Assembly: GCF_030247185.1 (NCBI RefSeq) | Contig: NC_080572.1 | Coordinates: 156,119,080-156,183,079, forward strand | Length of the DNA stretch: 64,000 nt | Source: Malaya genurostris | Lineage: Eukaryota > Arthropoda > Insecta > Diptera > Culicidae | Direction: 5' to 3' | Shown: positions 33,595-45,281 of the stretch, piece by piece | Layout of the letters: the number at the start of each line of letters is the position of its first letter | How positions within the stretch are numbered: the stretch's first letter is position 1 | Made by a program: the position numbers and the translations under genes | Notes under the pieces: model-generated | Databases searched by the model: none | What the model was told of the DNA's origin: nothing | Seen by the model: the letters and a program-made list of their open reading frames with translations, nothing else

Positions 33595-35620
33595 GCAAGC
33601 AGGGTGGCAAGTGAATTAACGATTTCAATTTCCCGGATTTCTTCCGGTTCTCCCGGTGCGCAAGACTAAAAATTCCCGGTTTTTTACATGTCCAAAGAAA
33701 CATCGAGAGTTGAGAAATAAGTATTTTTCGGGTATCTCCTTGGAACTACGATTAAAACTCTCATCCACAGTTTGTCCAAATGTTTATCTTCTGAACTAAC
33801 AGTACCATCCAGCCCAATCTATTCCATCTTCATTTTGTATTTTACTTCGCCAGTAACTTCGATGTAACAATAGAATTAAAACAAGAAACATATCTGGCCA
33901 ACGATGATGAAAGTGATCAGTCTTGCATTTCACGAACTAGTGAAGCATCAAAATTATTGCAATTTTCTTGAAAAATCAACACAATTTATTTAAACTTCTT
34001 CCTTTTTCCAATAATTCTCTTAAGCGCAGCTTTCACATCATATTCGACGATTATTGGTGGTGTTTTGTAGTTTTCTATAAATATCATCAGTTATTTGAAA
34101 GCCTAATGATGAAAAATTAAATTCAAAGGCTTATAATTAAAATAAAATAATTATTTTTCGAACTATTCAATCTTTTCCAAGACTACCACTGAGTCAGTCT
34201 TTTAAAGCTATCTGGAAAATCAGTCCTTCTTAAAACTTAGGCAAGCTAGGAGTGTATTCTAGAAATGGGCAAAACCGTTTATTTCTCTAACAAACATTTT
34301 CAAAGTTCGCGAACTTCTACCAGATTCTTCAAACAAGCAAACGTTTGTAAAGACTATTCACTTGAGAAGAATAGAGAGCTATCGTTCTTCAATAAAGAAC
34401 TCCAGTACACTCAATCTTCGAGGAAAACTAGTTCTTTTGGAACGTACACGGACTGTCCATCTCTTCTATATTTCAATACTTTTTTAGCCTGGTATAGTAT
34501 AAGGTTAAAAATTTAAAATGAATGAACTAAAGCAACAACACTCCTCCCTCAAACCCGATTACTTCTAACAACCAGTGGCATCTCGTGACAAAATTTACGG
34601 GTTGTGCACTGCTTATATGGTATGATATCAGAACCGTTTCGACGTTGCAACTGAGACAGCAATTAGTTTTCAACTACCATAAGCATAAGCCACTGAAGCC
34701 TCTCCTGAATGTGTGCATACAAGTTCTCACAGAGCTTATTTGGCCAGTTGTGCAGTGCACGAGGTGCACATGAGGGCGAGAGACCATTGCTAACAACATA
34801 TACGATATTCTTTCAGAGTTGGGTCCTTCTAGAATTCTTGAAATGTACGCTTGTCACTTCGGAGAAACAACAACAATCTATGCCTCTAGTGACTGAGATG
34901 ATCTAAATTTGACTCTCCTATCATCGACACTGAACAAGCTTTTACGAACTCTGAAAAACAAATTTCAGCTATCAAAGAAGGAAATCAAATATTCCTTGCA
35001 AACGGTGGATAAAATGAAAGTCGACAGCTTTGTCGATTTTGTGAATCCTATTGAAATCAATACCAAGATTACTAAATAAGTATTGTCACAATATTGGTGA
35101 TATTGGGGAAATCATTGGTTGGCAACTAAAAACACGGCCCCTAAGAATTCTTTAAAAAATTATCAAACATGTTACCTGATGTTATTTTTACTATTATGCA
35201 TACTTATTCTGAAATTGGAAGAAAAACACTAGAAAAGGTGCAAATGACAGTTCCTCTTTCTTTACTCTCTCTTTCGATTACTACGGTCCTATAGGCAATC
35301 CTTCTATCTTACACTTTGTATAGAATAACGACTGAAACTATCAACTTTCGATCTGCTGTTAAACATTATAATTCAAAGAGAAAATAAACAAAGAGAAACT
35401 GTCATTTGCACTTGGAATCTTTTTTAATATTTGTCGAGAGGAACAATAAGAAGTTTCAAAACTTGTACTGAACTTCTAGTTCTAATACAAAATGGCCTTC
35501 ATCTTTTAATTTATTGTATCAGGAAAATCATGATGTTGAAAATCGTTACTATGATTAGAACTAGTAAATTTTTTCCCGGATTTGCACTAAAATTCCCGAC
35601 TTTTTCCCGGTAAAACCAAA
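33595..35620. mobile_element. About 2-kb insert with TTCCCGG-rich ends, class unknown
   Basis: Homology to D1 stops at about 33594 and resumes at about 35621, interrupting ORF1 of D2. Both edges carry TTCCCGGATTT (33631 and about 35573) and further TTCCCGG or TCCCGG copies, arranged as direct repeats. The interior is AT-rich with no recognised protein. It contains the MITE at 35239-35412 and a GTTCTTTTGGAAC region near 34430. No terminal inverted repeat or target duplication is clear. Confidence 0.5.
35239..35412. mobile_element. Short MITE, about 174 bp
   Basis: Imperfect inverted repeats of about 42 bp: GTGCAAATGACAGTTCCTCT at 35239 and, complementary, from 35412. The inner arm has TTTA[CT]T-TTCTCTTTCG. 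The same TTTACTTTCTCTTTCG arm occurs in the MITE at 5501-5750, although the outer ends differ. No ORF. It sits inside the 2-kb insert of Jockey-D2. Confidence 0.65.
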
Positions 35621-35758
35621 TTCCCATTTATTTTTACATTCAGATTCTATAAGATCGTGAATGTTATTAGAAAAATGTTGAATGGCGGATTGTGATTTAT
35701 TCCGTATTGAATTATTTTTAGCCTTAGACTTGTTGCCTTTCCGGTTGGAAGCAGGCAT
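35621..35758 (-). pseudogene. Jockey-D2 ORF1 N-terminus
   Basis: ATG 35758 opens MPASNRKGNKSKAKNNSIRN and about 45 basic, Asn/Ser-rich residues before the insert boundary. The upstream 5' UTR matches D1, but the first 45-60 codons do not: D1 has MPDGQRRFPSVDSMPSNN. The two copies therefore belong to subfamilies with swapped or fast-evolving ORF1 N-termini. Confidence 0.6.
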
Positions 35759-36103
35759 TTTTGAAATGAATGAAATTTGAAATTAAATTAACTAGGCTAA
35801 ATTAGTCTTCAATTAGACTCCTAGCTAACCTTAAAAAAGGCTGAATAATTTCTTAGTCACTCTTTGTATCACTTAGTCACTCTAATATCACTCTTTGTAT
35901 CACTTAGTCACTCTAATATCACTCTTTGTATAGCCTTGAGAAAGGTTGACTAATTGATAGTCTTTAAAAAGACTGTTAGTGATTCAGGTAGCCTTGAAAA
36001 AGACTAAAGCCTTGAATCAATGAAACTCTAGGTAGCCAGAAAAAATTTCCAGGAACCAAGAGCTATACGCGTGCGGTGCGAACGACTGTTCAACACCGAC
36101 TGA
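35759..36103 (-). other. Jockey-D2 5' UTR with hairpins and short tandem repeat
   Basis: Hairpins AGTCTTTAAAAAGACT and AGCCTTAAAAAAGGCT are visible. A tandem repeat of about 27 bp with TCACTCTTTGTATCACTTAG is present near 35870-35935 (about 2.5 copies), absent from D1. Confidence 0.65.
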
Positions 36104-36116
36104 AACTCATCGACAT

Positions 36117-36792
36117 GTTTTACCTAATCGAATGATTCACTCTCTTGCTCATAAACCGTCAAACTGATTTTGGTTATATTTTGCTTGAATCATTTGGGAC
36201 TTTTAAGAGCAGGAAAAAACTGCTTAAAAGTGCGAAGTATACGTGTGTACCTGAATTGGGGAAAAATGTTGAAATCGAATCAAAAACAATTGTCAGATGA
36301 TTCATTTTTACAGAACACTCTACCATTCTACTTCTTTAATCTCGAGCAATCATGAGGGTTTATGGGCATTCGAAATAATTTCCATCCAAAGATAATTTTT
36401 GAGCAGTGAGAAATTCACAGGGACAGCTACAGGCACAGAAAAAAAGGAACAAGCACAATTGAGTGAATGTATTGAATGGCGAACATGGTGACTTGTGCGT
36501 CTTTAGTTCTGAGTCAAATTGTGATAAATTTTGTGTGAAATAGGTGGCTTTTTGTGAACATTTTTTCAACTAAGCAAGTGACTAATTGTTCTTTAAACAG
36601 ATAAGCAGAAAGTGTTTTGTAAATATTTCTATTTTGTGCTGTAAATTGTATCAATAATCGCCGTGCGGCGATCGCTCAAACAAAGCGGCGTCGTTCCGTG
36701 GTATATTGAATGCATTGTCTATTGTTTTCGCATGGTTCACTTTGCTTTATTTTCTTCCCCAGATGTGTCGGGCCAGTTTGGTTTGTGCATGA
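36117..36792 (+). other. Flank and 5' UTR of the CR1-like element
   Basis: No ORF of interest. The 5' end of the CR1-like element is not marked by a duplication and is set at about 36400 by eye. A GCCGTGCGGCGATCGC GC-rich palindromic patch at about 36660 and TTTATTTTCTTCCCCAG just before the ORF1 start are the only notable points. Confidence 0.35.
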
Positions 36793-38218
36793 ATGATGGG
36801 TGAATGTGTGAAGTGTAATGAAAAAATAACCATATCGGATATTAGAATTGCATGTTCAGTTTGCGGGAATGGCTATACCAGCGCTGTACTGGGCTTACGA
36901 GAGCCATGGCTGGTTGGGTTTCAGATACACCGGCGCTTTTGTTCAAATGTGCTGATTACTTGGAAGGTGCCGCGACGGCTAATGTGATGCCAAAGGATGA
37001 TGTTCTTTCACTCATTAGTGATATGAAGAAGGAGATAGAAATATTCAAATCCATCACTAATTCGTTTGCTGGTGTGCGGGAGAGCATCGATACACACATT
37101 AATAACGCGATAGAAAAGGGAATCGATAGACTGATCAGATCTTCCAATGATGCTCTGGAGAGCAAAATGGCCTGCTTAGAAAACAGTGTGGCGAAAAAGT
37201 TGGACGATTTGAAAAGTTTGTTGATTTTGAATAATCAGCAAAATAGTAATGATTTTGTTGTAATGAATAGAAAGAAAACTGTTGCAAATAGGAAGACTAG
37301 GAAATAGGAGTCGGATGGAAATCCCAGACGAAAGAGAAAAGTTATTTCAAATACTGACGATGAACCGCTTGATAAGAATATTGTGAATGAAGGTAACGAC
37401 GAAGTGTTTGATAGAAACAACAAAAAGTCCTACGCGGACGAAATTTTCTAGAAAAAGAAGGAAAAGCAATAGAAATCGTAAGACTCGCTCGGTTATTATG
37501 ATCAAACCTGTCGAGTCTTCGCAAACGAGTGATGACACGAGAAAGATTTTGAAGGGTAGGTTAGATCGAAGAACACATCAAATTAGCAATTTTAAAAATG
37601 ATGGCTCGATTATTGTTGAGTGCGCTGCAGGAGAGGACATTCAATCAGTGAAAGAAAACATTGAAAGCAATTTAGGAACTGAATACAATGCAGTTATACC
37701 CAAGCCCGGGAAACCAAAACTGAAAATAGTGGGGATGAGTGATCGATATTCCTCTGATGTATTTATTGACCTTTTGAAAAGTCAGAATCAGGAAATTTCG
37801 ATTGAGGATGTAAAAGTTGTTGCTGACTTTGAGAATCCACGCTTCAAATATAACAAATATAGTGTTATAATTGAGGTTGATAAAAATATTATTCTAGTTT
37901 GATGGCCGCCGGCAAGGTTTGCGTCGGCTGGGATAGGTGTTCGGTTTTCGAGTCGTTCAACGTATTGCGCTGTTTCAAGTGCAGTGAGTTTGGTCACAAG
38001 AGCGCCGAATGTTTAAACAGTGAAAATTGTTCCAAATGTAATTCCGCACATAGAACATCTGAGTGTTCTTCAACTGAATTCAAATGTGTTAATTGTCTGA
38101 AAATGAACAAAGAAAGGAAATTGAATTTAGACATTCACAATCCAGCATTTAGTAAGCAGTGTCCTGTATATCTGAGATTGCTTGAAACGAAAAAGAACAA
38201 CATTATGTCAATGGAATA
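36793..38218 (+). pseudogene. CR1-like ORF1: PHD finger, coiled coil, zinc knuckles
   Basis: Starts near 36796 (MGECVKCNEKITISDIRIAC). A PHD-like finger uses CVKC, CSVC and, after a frameshift near 36880, YQRCTGLT and FKCADY. A helical, probably coiled-coil stretch follows (MKKEIEIFKSITNSFAGVRE to about 37250) and an in-frame TAG at about 37306. A third frame carries VESSQTSDDTRKILKGRLDR (about 37515) and KPKLKIVGMSDRYSSDVFID (about 37720), an RRM-like segment. After a further shift at about 37900 come CFKCSEFGHKSAEC, CSKCNSAHRTSEC and CVNC knuckles. At least three breaks inactivate it. Confidence 0.75.
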
Positions 38219-38219
38219 G

Positions 38220-39224
38220 CAACTAATCGATGAGAGGCATTCAGATATTTTGTATTTGAACATAGCCGGTTTGCCTTCTAATTATGTCGCAATGCGTCAT
38301 CTTTTTAGTTTTGCTCTCAGAAACACATATTGTTGATTCTGACGCTTTCGATCAGTTCAGTGTTCCGGGTTACACTGTTGCTTTTTGTTTGTCCCATTCC
38401 AGGCACACGGGTGGAGTTGCAATTTACGCCAGAGAATCAATTAAATTTAGCATTCAATCAAACGAAGCAGTTGGTAATAATTGGTTCTTGGGTATATCAG
38501 TTGAAAGAGGCATGCAGATGGGAAATTATGGAGTTGTTTACCACTCTCCAAGTTCAAGCGACCGCCAGTTTCTGGAAATTCTAGGAAAACTGGTAGGAGA
38601 ATTTCGTAGATTTTGGTAAACTAAATATTATTACTGGAGATTTTAATATTGATTGACTCAGTGATCAAGGTTCGAATCAATTGAAACAGTTAGCAGAATT
38701 CTTCAATTTGAGGCAAACCGTGAATGGATTTACAAGAATTCCGAGATACAGTAAAACAATGATAGATCACGTGTATTCCAACTTCGACGGTGTTTATTCA
38801 AATGTGGAATCCGATTGCAAGATTTCAGATCATGAGACAATTGCAATTTCCGTAACGAGTAGCCCCAGAAATGAGGAAAATACGGTGAAAATCAAGTGTT
38901 GGAAAAACTATACAAAGCAAACCCTATCTCGACTTATATCAAGAAGCTTGGGTTGTACACAGTTGACTGGAAATTTGGATCACAGGGCATCTATTCTTAC
39001 TTACATATTGAAAAAGTGTACAAATAAATTAATAACTGAAAAGTACGTTGGTTGGAACAGCTCAAGAAGTTAGTAATCAATAGACCTCTTACAGTTAAAA
39101 CGGGAGAACTAACAATGATAGTCACTGGAGTAGATATACACAAGCACGAAATATTTATTCACTGACCCTGAAGAAGACTAGATATGAATACATACAGAGG
39201 AAGATCGATCAAAATCAACAAAAT
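38220..39224 (+). pseudogene. CR1-like ORF2, first half (endonuclease)
   Basis: Pieces in order: DILYLNIAGLPSNYVAMRHL (about 38250), LLSETHIVDSDAFDQFSVPG (about 38310) with the catalytic Glu, HTGGVAIYARESIKFSIQSN, a stop near 38619, then ITGDFNID with a stop next to it (about 38633), HVYSNFDGVYSNVESDCKIS, and SDHETIAISVT. It continues to YIQRKIDQNQQN, where I-B is inserted. Stops and frameshifts are scattered. Confidence 0.75.
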
Positions 39225-39903
39225 GATTCAGTAAAAAGCGTTCAAGCAGACAGGTTGTGTTACTGGCTTGTGAGTTAACGGCTATCACCGAGTCAAGGCA
39301 ACTTTAGCTGCAGGTAAACAAAACCCACCTGCGCCTATTGCAAACGCAGCAAAAGATGGTGTACAGCCAATATTCGGGGCGTTCCCGACTTGGAAGCAAT
39401 CGAAGAAGGCCATCCCATTCATACGCACAGAGGTGAAGAGACACAGAGGTGCGAACGCATAGAAGTGCTCAGACACAGAGGTGCGGAGACGAAGGGGTGT
39501 AAAGGCACAGAGGTGCTAGGGCGCATCAGCGCAAAGCTGCAAAGACAACCACCAGGTATCAGTCCGTATGGTGTACAGTACCGGTTGCGGTGGACAAAAC
39601 GAAGCATTATCGTGTGGTGCTACACAAGAAGCATCACAACTCATCGTCAACAAGAGCTACAACGCTGTATCTAAGGCCAGGTACAGACAGCGTACAGGCC
39701 AAGCTCAGCGGAGACCACGACGGCAGAGCAACGGAGATAGAAGACAGCAAATTTAAAATAGTTGGAGCGAGCTTCATGCCGAGTACCTGTGGAAAGCAGA
39801 AAGCGACTAACAGGTAGATCTATAATTTTATTTTATTTCACTTCAAAGAATATTCTCGTTTATATAATTCAGTTGAGATCAATTATTTAAACACATTTAT
39901 GTA
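39225..39903 (+). other. I-B 5' UTR with internal minisatellite
   Basis: The region 39400-39545 holds about nine loose copies of a 15-16 bp unit such as CACAGAGGTGCGAACG and CACAGAGGTGCTAGGG. The 5' UTR of I-A has no such array and instead has CCTC-N3-GAGG modules, so the two subfamilies have unrelated leaders before a conserved ORF1. The long frames through it are not genes. ATG of ORF1 is at 39904. Confidence 0.6.
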
Positions 39904-41217
39904 ATGGATGAGAATCCAGGAGATCCATCTATGCCACCAGGCGAAAATTTAACGGTTCCTAACTCGCAGAGAACAAAGTTTTACAATGAAACTTCAGCGG
40001 GCCCATGGATAGTATATTTTCGGCGTAAAATGAAGGCATTGAATTTATTTTATATATCTAAAGAATTGACATCACGATTTCCCGCTACCAAAGAGATAGT
40101 AAGAGTTCATAAAGACAAGATCCGCGTTGTAGTCGATTCCTTGAAGCAGGCTAATGAGATTGTTGTTTGCGAATTATTTACCCGCGAATATCGCGTATAT
40201 ATTCCTTCGAAAGACGTTGAAATAGACGGTGTTATCACCGAAACGGGTCTTTCGGTTAAAGAGTTGCTTGAGCATGGAGTTGGACGTTTTAAAAACTCTA
40301 TGCTTGAGGGAGTAAGGATACTCGAGTGCAAGCAATTGTACTCAGCATCTTTTGAAGAAGGAAACAAAACTTATCGACCTTCGGATTCGTATCGAGTAAC
40401 ATTCGCTGGATCTGCCTTGCCTAGCCATGTCCACATCGATAGAGTTCGTCTTCCTGTTCGGCTTTTCATACCAAATGTTATGAATTGCACGAACTGCAAA
40501 AAATTTGACCACACAGCTACTTACTGTAGCAATAAATCGAAATGTACAAAATGTCAAGGGCCTCATAAAGATAATCTTTGCGATAAAGATATCGAAAAAT
40601 GTGTTTATTGTGGGGAAAGTCCTCATGATGATCTTTCAGTATGCGCTGCATTTAAATTGCGTAAGGACAAAATGAAGCTTTCTTTAAAAGTACGGTCTAA
40701 GCGCACATATGCGGAAATGCTCAAAACTATCATTTATGTCCCACCTTTGGAATCCGAAAACGGTTTTTCAAATCTGGCGGAACCAGAGGAATCTGACTCT
40801 GACGGAAATAGTGAAGATACCTCGTTTGTCACTCCTCAAGGGTCTGTTAAGAGGAGATTAACAAACCACAAAATACCTAAAAAGACACCTAAAATTACAC
40901 CTTCAAAAAAAGATCCCCGTGTTAAAGCTAAAAAGTCAAATTTAAAACCAAAAACTGTGCCTCCTGGTTTGTCAAATTCACAAACCAATCCAGGAACTAG
41001 CACTAGAAAAGACAATAATCCAGTGGGCTCCGTTTCACAGCCACCATCAGGATTACTGAAGTTTTCGAAAATTGTAGAATGGATTTTCGCAGCATTCAAT
41101 ATTTCTGAACCTCTAAAGACTATCATAACGGCATTCCTTCCAATAGCTAGAACTTTTTTGAAACAGTTATCAGCTCAATGGCCAGTTCTTTCAGGTTTTG
41201 TATCATTTGATGGATAA
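39904..41217 (+). CDS. I-B ORF1, intact gag-like protein (437 aa)
   Basis: Open from ATG 39904 to TAA 41215-41217. Residues about 35-80 form an N-terminal RRM-like domain (WIVYFRRKMKALNLFYISKE), then YRVYIPSKDVEIDGVITETG. Zinc knuckles lie at about residues 196-245: CTNCKKFDHTATYC, CTKCQGPHKDNLC and CVYCGESPHDDLSVC. A Lys/Ser/Pro-rich linker follows, then a conserved hydrophobic tail of about 52 residues (LLKFSKIVEWIFAAFNISEP to LSGFVSFDG). The protein is expected to bind element RNA in cytoplasmic particles. The stop overlaps the start of ORF2 (ATGGATAA). No inactivating change is seen, although ORF2 of the same copy is dead. Confidence 0.85.
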   Translation: MDENPGDPSMPPGENLTVPNSQRTKFYNETSAGPWIVYFRRKMKALNLFYISKELTSRFPATKEIVRVHKDKIRVVVDSLKQANEIVVCELFTREYRVYIPSKDVEIDGVITETGLSVKELLEHGVGRFKNSMLEGVRILECKQLYSASFEEGNKTYRPSDSYRVTFAGSALPSHVHIDRVRLPVRLFIPNVMNCTNCKKFDHTATYCSNKSKCTKCQGPHKDNLCDKDIEKCVYCGESPHDDLSVCAAFKLRKDKMKLSLKVRSKRTYAEMLKTIIYVPPLESENGFSNLAEPEESDSDGNSEDTSFVTPQGSVKRRLTNHKIPKKTPKITPSKKDPRVKAKKSNLKPKTVPPGLSNSQTNPGTSTRKDNNPVGSVSQPPSGLLKFSKIVEWIFAAFNISEPLKTIITAFLPIARTFLKQLSAQWPVLSGFVSFDG

Positions 41218-44200
41218 TTTATCATCCGCCGCAAATGATTCAATCACTGTTCTGCAGTGGAATTGTCGAAGCATCATGCTAAAACTTGATTCATTTAAAG
41301 TTTTGTTGCATAGTCAAAAATGTGATGTATTTGCTTTATGCGAAACATGGCTTACATCAAACATAGCCTTAAATTTTAATGACTTTAACATTATACGTCT
41401 CGATAGAGACTCTCTGTATGGTGGAGTGCTTTTAGGAATTAAGAAATGTTATTCCTTTTATAGATTAAACATTCCTTCGACTTCTAGTATAGAAGTTGTT
41501 GCTTGTCAAATAAACATTAAATGAAAGGACATTTGCATTGCTTCGGTATATATTCCTCCAAGAGCTCAAGTTGGACAACGACAGCTTAATGAAATGGTCG
41601 AAGCAATTCCTGCTCCACGTTTGATTTTAGGAGATTTAAATTCGCACGGAATGATGTGGGGTTCCGTTTACAATGATAGCAGATCATCTTTAATATATAA
41701 TATTTGCGACAATTTCAACATGACAGTATTGAATATGGGTAGCATGACACGGATTCCAAGACCTCCTGCACGTCCAAGTGCTTTAGATTTATCTCTTTGC
41801 TCGACTTCAATTCGACTAGATTGCACCTGGAAAGTATTTCTTGATTTACACGGTAGCGATCATTTACCAATCATCATCTCAATTAGCAGTAACAAATGTA
41901 TTGCTAATTCAGTTATTATTCCATATGATTTGACAAAAAATATTGACTGGATTAAATTCCAAAGTAATATGTCAAGTATCTTAAATTCCATGGAAGAGCT
42001 CCCCCCACTTGAGGAATATGACTTCCTCGTTTGTTCGACACTGGAGGCCGCTGAACAAGCACAAACCAAACGATTTCTTGGCCCATCGTCTAACAGAAGA
42101 CCTCCAAATCCTTGGTGGGAAAAAGAGTGCTCAGATGCTAAACACGCGAAACAAAACGCTTTCAAGACGTTTTTAAAACGAGGAGGAGGAACTCCTCAGA
42201 ATTTTGAAAAATTCTTGGTTTTAGAAACCAAGTACAAGAACATACTTCGGGTCAAGAAATGCAGCTATTGGAGACATTTTGTGGAAGGTTTGTCAAGAGA
42301 AACCTCAATGAGCATTCTTTGGAATACGGTCAGACGAATAAGGAATCGTAACGTAGGAAATGAGAGTGAGGAGTACTCGAATCGATGGATATTTGATTTT
42401 GCGAGGAAAGTTGGTCCAGATTCTGTTCCTACGCATAGCATTATTAGGAAGTCTTCTTCAAATGATGATTCCATTGATAGCCCCTTTTCAATGATGGAAT
42501 TTTCCATAGCACTCATGTCTTGTAACAATAACGCTCCTGGGTTGGACAGAATTAAATTCAATTTGGTGAAGAATCTGCCCGACCTCGCAAAAAGACGTTT
42601 GTTGGAATTGTTCAACAAGTTTCTTGAGCAAAATATTGTTCCACCTGACTGGAGACAAGTGAAAGTTATCGCCATTCAAAAGCCGGGGAAACCAGCTTCC
42701 AATCACAACTCATATAGACCTATTACAATGTTGTCCTGCATCAGAAAATTGTTCGAAAAAATTATTCTTCGACGTCTCGACACTTGGGTCGAGACGAAAG
42801 GTTTGTTATCAGATACTCAATTTGGCTTCCGAAGAAATAAAGGGACGAATGATTGCCTTGCACTACTTTCGTCTGACATTAAAATTGCCTTCGCTCAAAA
42901 ACAACAAATGCCCTCTGTATTTTTAGACATTAAAGGAGCATTTGTTTCAGTTGCCATTGATGTTCTTTCAGACAAACTCCACCAACATGGACTTCCAGCG
43001 GTTATAAATAATTATTTGCACAACCTTTTGTCAGAGAAGTGCATGTATTTTTCACATGGCGATTTGGCAACATTCAGAATTAGCTACATGGGTCTCCCGC
43101 AAAGCTCATGCCTCAGTCCGCTCCTGTATAATTTCTATGTAAACAACATTGACAGCTGTCTCGTAACCCCATGTACACTAAGACAATTGGCAGATGATGG
43201 CGTGGTTTCAGTTACTGGATCCAAAGCTATTGATCTGCAAAAACCATTGCAAGATACATTAGATAAATTGTCCGTTTGGGCTGTTCATCTGGGTATCGAA
43301 TTCTCTGCGGAGAAAACAGAGCTGATCGTCTTTTCAAGAAAACATGATCCCGCGCAACTTCAGCTTCATATGATGGGAAGAATGATCCAACAGGTTTTGA
43401 CTTTCAAATACCTCGGGGTGTGGTTTGATTCCAAATGCACGTGGGGAGGACACATTAGGTATCTGATAACAAAATGCCAGCAAAGAGTAAATTTTCTTCG
43501 AACGATAACAGGGTCATCCGCAAGATCTAATAAAATTGTATCAGACAACGATACTTTCAGTGATGGAATATGGATGCGTTTGCTTTCGTTCCGCTGCAAA
43601 TTCTCATATTATCAAACTGGAGCGAATTCAGTATCGTTGTTTGCGAATTGCTTTAGGCTGCATGCATTCGACACATACAATGAGTCTTGAAGTTCTGGCG
43701 GGAGTTCTTCCATTGAAGGATCGTTTTTGGGAGCTTTTGTCGCGACTGGTAATAAGATGCGAGGTACTGAATCCTCTAGTTATTAATAACTTCGAAAGGC
43801 TAGTTGAGCTTCAATCTCAAACAAGCTTCATGACTGTATATTTTAACCATATGTCACAGGAAATCAACCCTTCAAAATATATTCCTATCCGTGTCAGCCT
43901 CCTAAATGTCCCTGACTCAACTTTATTTTTCGACACATCCATGCAGCGCGAAGTGCGTGGAATCCCGGATCACCTACGCTCTATGGAAATCCCAAAAATA
44001 TTTTCAAGTAAGTTCAGGCATATTGACTCTGAGAAAATGTTTTACACGGACGGATCGCGAATTGAAGAAGCGACAGGGTTTGGTATGTTCAACAATAATG
44101 TTTCGGCCTCATTCAAGCTTCAACAACCTGCATCTGTTTATATAGCAGAGTTAGCAGCAGTTCATTATAGCTTGAGTGTAATCGTCACATTATCTCCAAA

Positions 44201-44888
44201 CCATTATTTCCTCTTCACAGATAGTCTGAGTGCAATTGAAGCCATTCGCTCAAACGCTGCTGGCAAAAATGAACCGTTGTTCTTGGGCAAAATAAAACAG
44301 TGTCTGAACGACATATTGAATAATAATTATCAAATCACAATAGTCTGGGTCCCGGCTCATTGCTCCATTCCAGGCAATGAAAGAGCCGATAGTTTTGCCA
44401 AACGTGGTGCTATTGAAGGTGAAATTTATGAGCGACCGATTGCTTTCAACGAATTTTATAGCGCGACTCGCCAAAGAACACTTGCCAGCTGGCAAGCTTC
44501 TTGGGATAAAGATGATCTGGGTCGGTGGATGCATTCAATTATTCCTAAAATATCGACAAAGGCATGGTTCAAGGGGCTGGATGTGAGTAGGGACTTCATT
44601 CGTTTGATGTCCAGACTCATGTCCAATCACTACACCTTAGATGCACATCTCCTTCGAATTGGACTATCCGAAACTAATCATTGTGCTTGTGGCAAAGGCT
44701 ATCGCGATATTGATCATGTCGTTTGGACATGCGTGGAGTATCGTGATGTCAGATCTCAACTAATAAATTCCTTGTGTACCCAAGGTAGACTATCCAATGT
44801 CCCAGTTCGAGACATTCTTGCTTGTCGTGACCTTTCTTACATGAAACTTCTTTATCATTTCATAAAAACAATTGAAGTTTCAATTTAA
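41210..44888 (+). pseudogene. I-B ORF2 (endonuclease, RT, RNase H), disrupted
   Basis: ATG 41210. Endonuclease: LQWNCRSIMLKLDSF, CETWLTSNIALNFNDF, GDLNSHGMMWG and GSDHLPIIISIS. A TGA at 41522-41524 replaces the Gly codon of I-C (IKGKD). RT: NAPGLDRIKF, QKPGKPASNHNSYRP, LDIKGAFVSV (the second Asp is Val), GLPQSSCLSP (Gly of PQG is Ser) and LADDGVVSV. A 14-bp deletion near 43517 removes the WWGAHP segment and shifts the frame to the final 450 codons: RNase H with YTDGS, AELAAVHY, TDSLSAIE and NERADSFAK, and a C-terminal CACGKGYRDIDHVVWTC zinc-binding-like motif. Length matches I-A. Confidence 0.9.
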
Positions 44889-45281
44889 TAATTGACCCTT
44901 TTGAGGGTTAGTTCTGACTCCTACTGCGTCCATTAGTTCATCCAGCAAAAGCATCCAGTTTAGCAAAATTTTAATAAAAATGATGTGCTGATACAAAAAA
45001 ACTCAAAATAGGTTACGAAATCAACAACAAAATGTATAAAAATTTAAGCTTATCTTATAATTTATAGCAGTTAATCGCTTGGTTCAAATAATGTTCTTAA
45101 GTGGATTTAATAATAAATAACGAAATATCTAATATGATATTTAAAAAATAAGAGGAATATGTTTTATTAAACTCAAATCGCTGTGACTATATTAGTATTA
45201 TATTAGGTTAAGAATTCTATGTAAAAGTGATGATACGGCGAAGAAAAACTTGCATTAAGAAATAAACGTATTTATGAAAAA
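44889..45281 (+). other. I-B 3' UTR
   Basis: AT-rich, about 390 bp, ending GTATTTATGAAAAAAAAA. A late AATAAACG at about 45261 could act as a polyadenylation signal. It has little in common with the 3' UTR of I-A. Confidence 0.7.

Larger units (their letters stand above)
29173..36103 (-). mobile_element. Jockey-clade retrotransposon D2 with target duplications
   Basis: Minus strand. It is flanked by AACTCATCGACAT at 29161-29173 and 36104-36116, a 12-13 bp target-site duplication. The 3' end is a T-run (poly A) from 29173 and the 5' end starts TCAGTCGGTGTTGAACAGTC, as in D1. Inside it sit a 556-bp DD37D-type element in ORF2 and a roughly 2-kb insert in ORF1. Deletions compared with D1 are about 210 bp near 30285, about 27 bp near 30115 and about 42 bp near 29573. 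Confidence 0.9.
39225..45281 (+). mobile_element. I-type non-LTR retrotransposon I-B
   Basis: A complete-length element of about 6.06 kb. It lies between two copies of AAAATCAACAAAA (39212-39224 and 45282-45294), a target duplication whose A-rich start merges with the poly(A) tail (45277-45285). Order: 5' UTR with minisatellite, ORF1 open to its end, ORF2 with one stop and one frameshift, 3' UTR. It is homologous to I-A but clearly a different subfamily. Confidence 0.9.
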
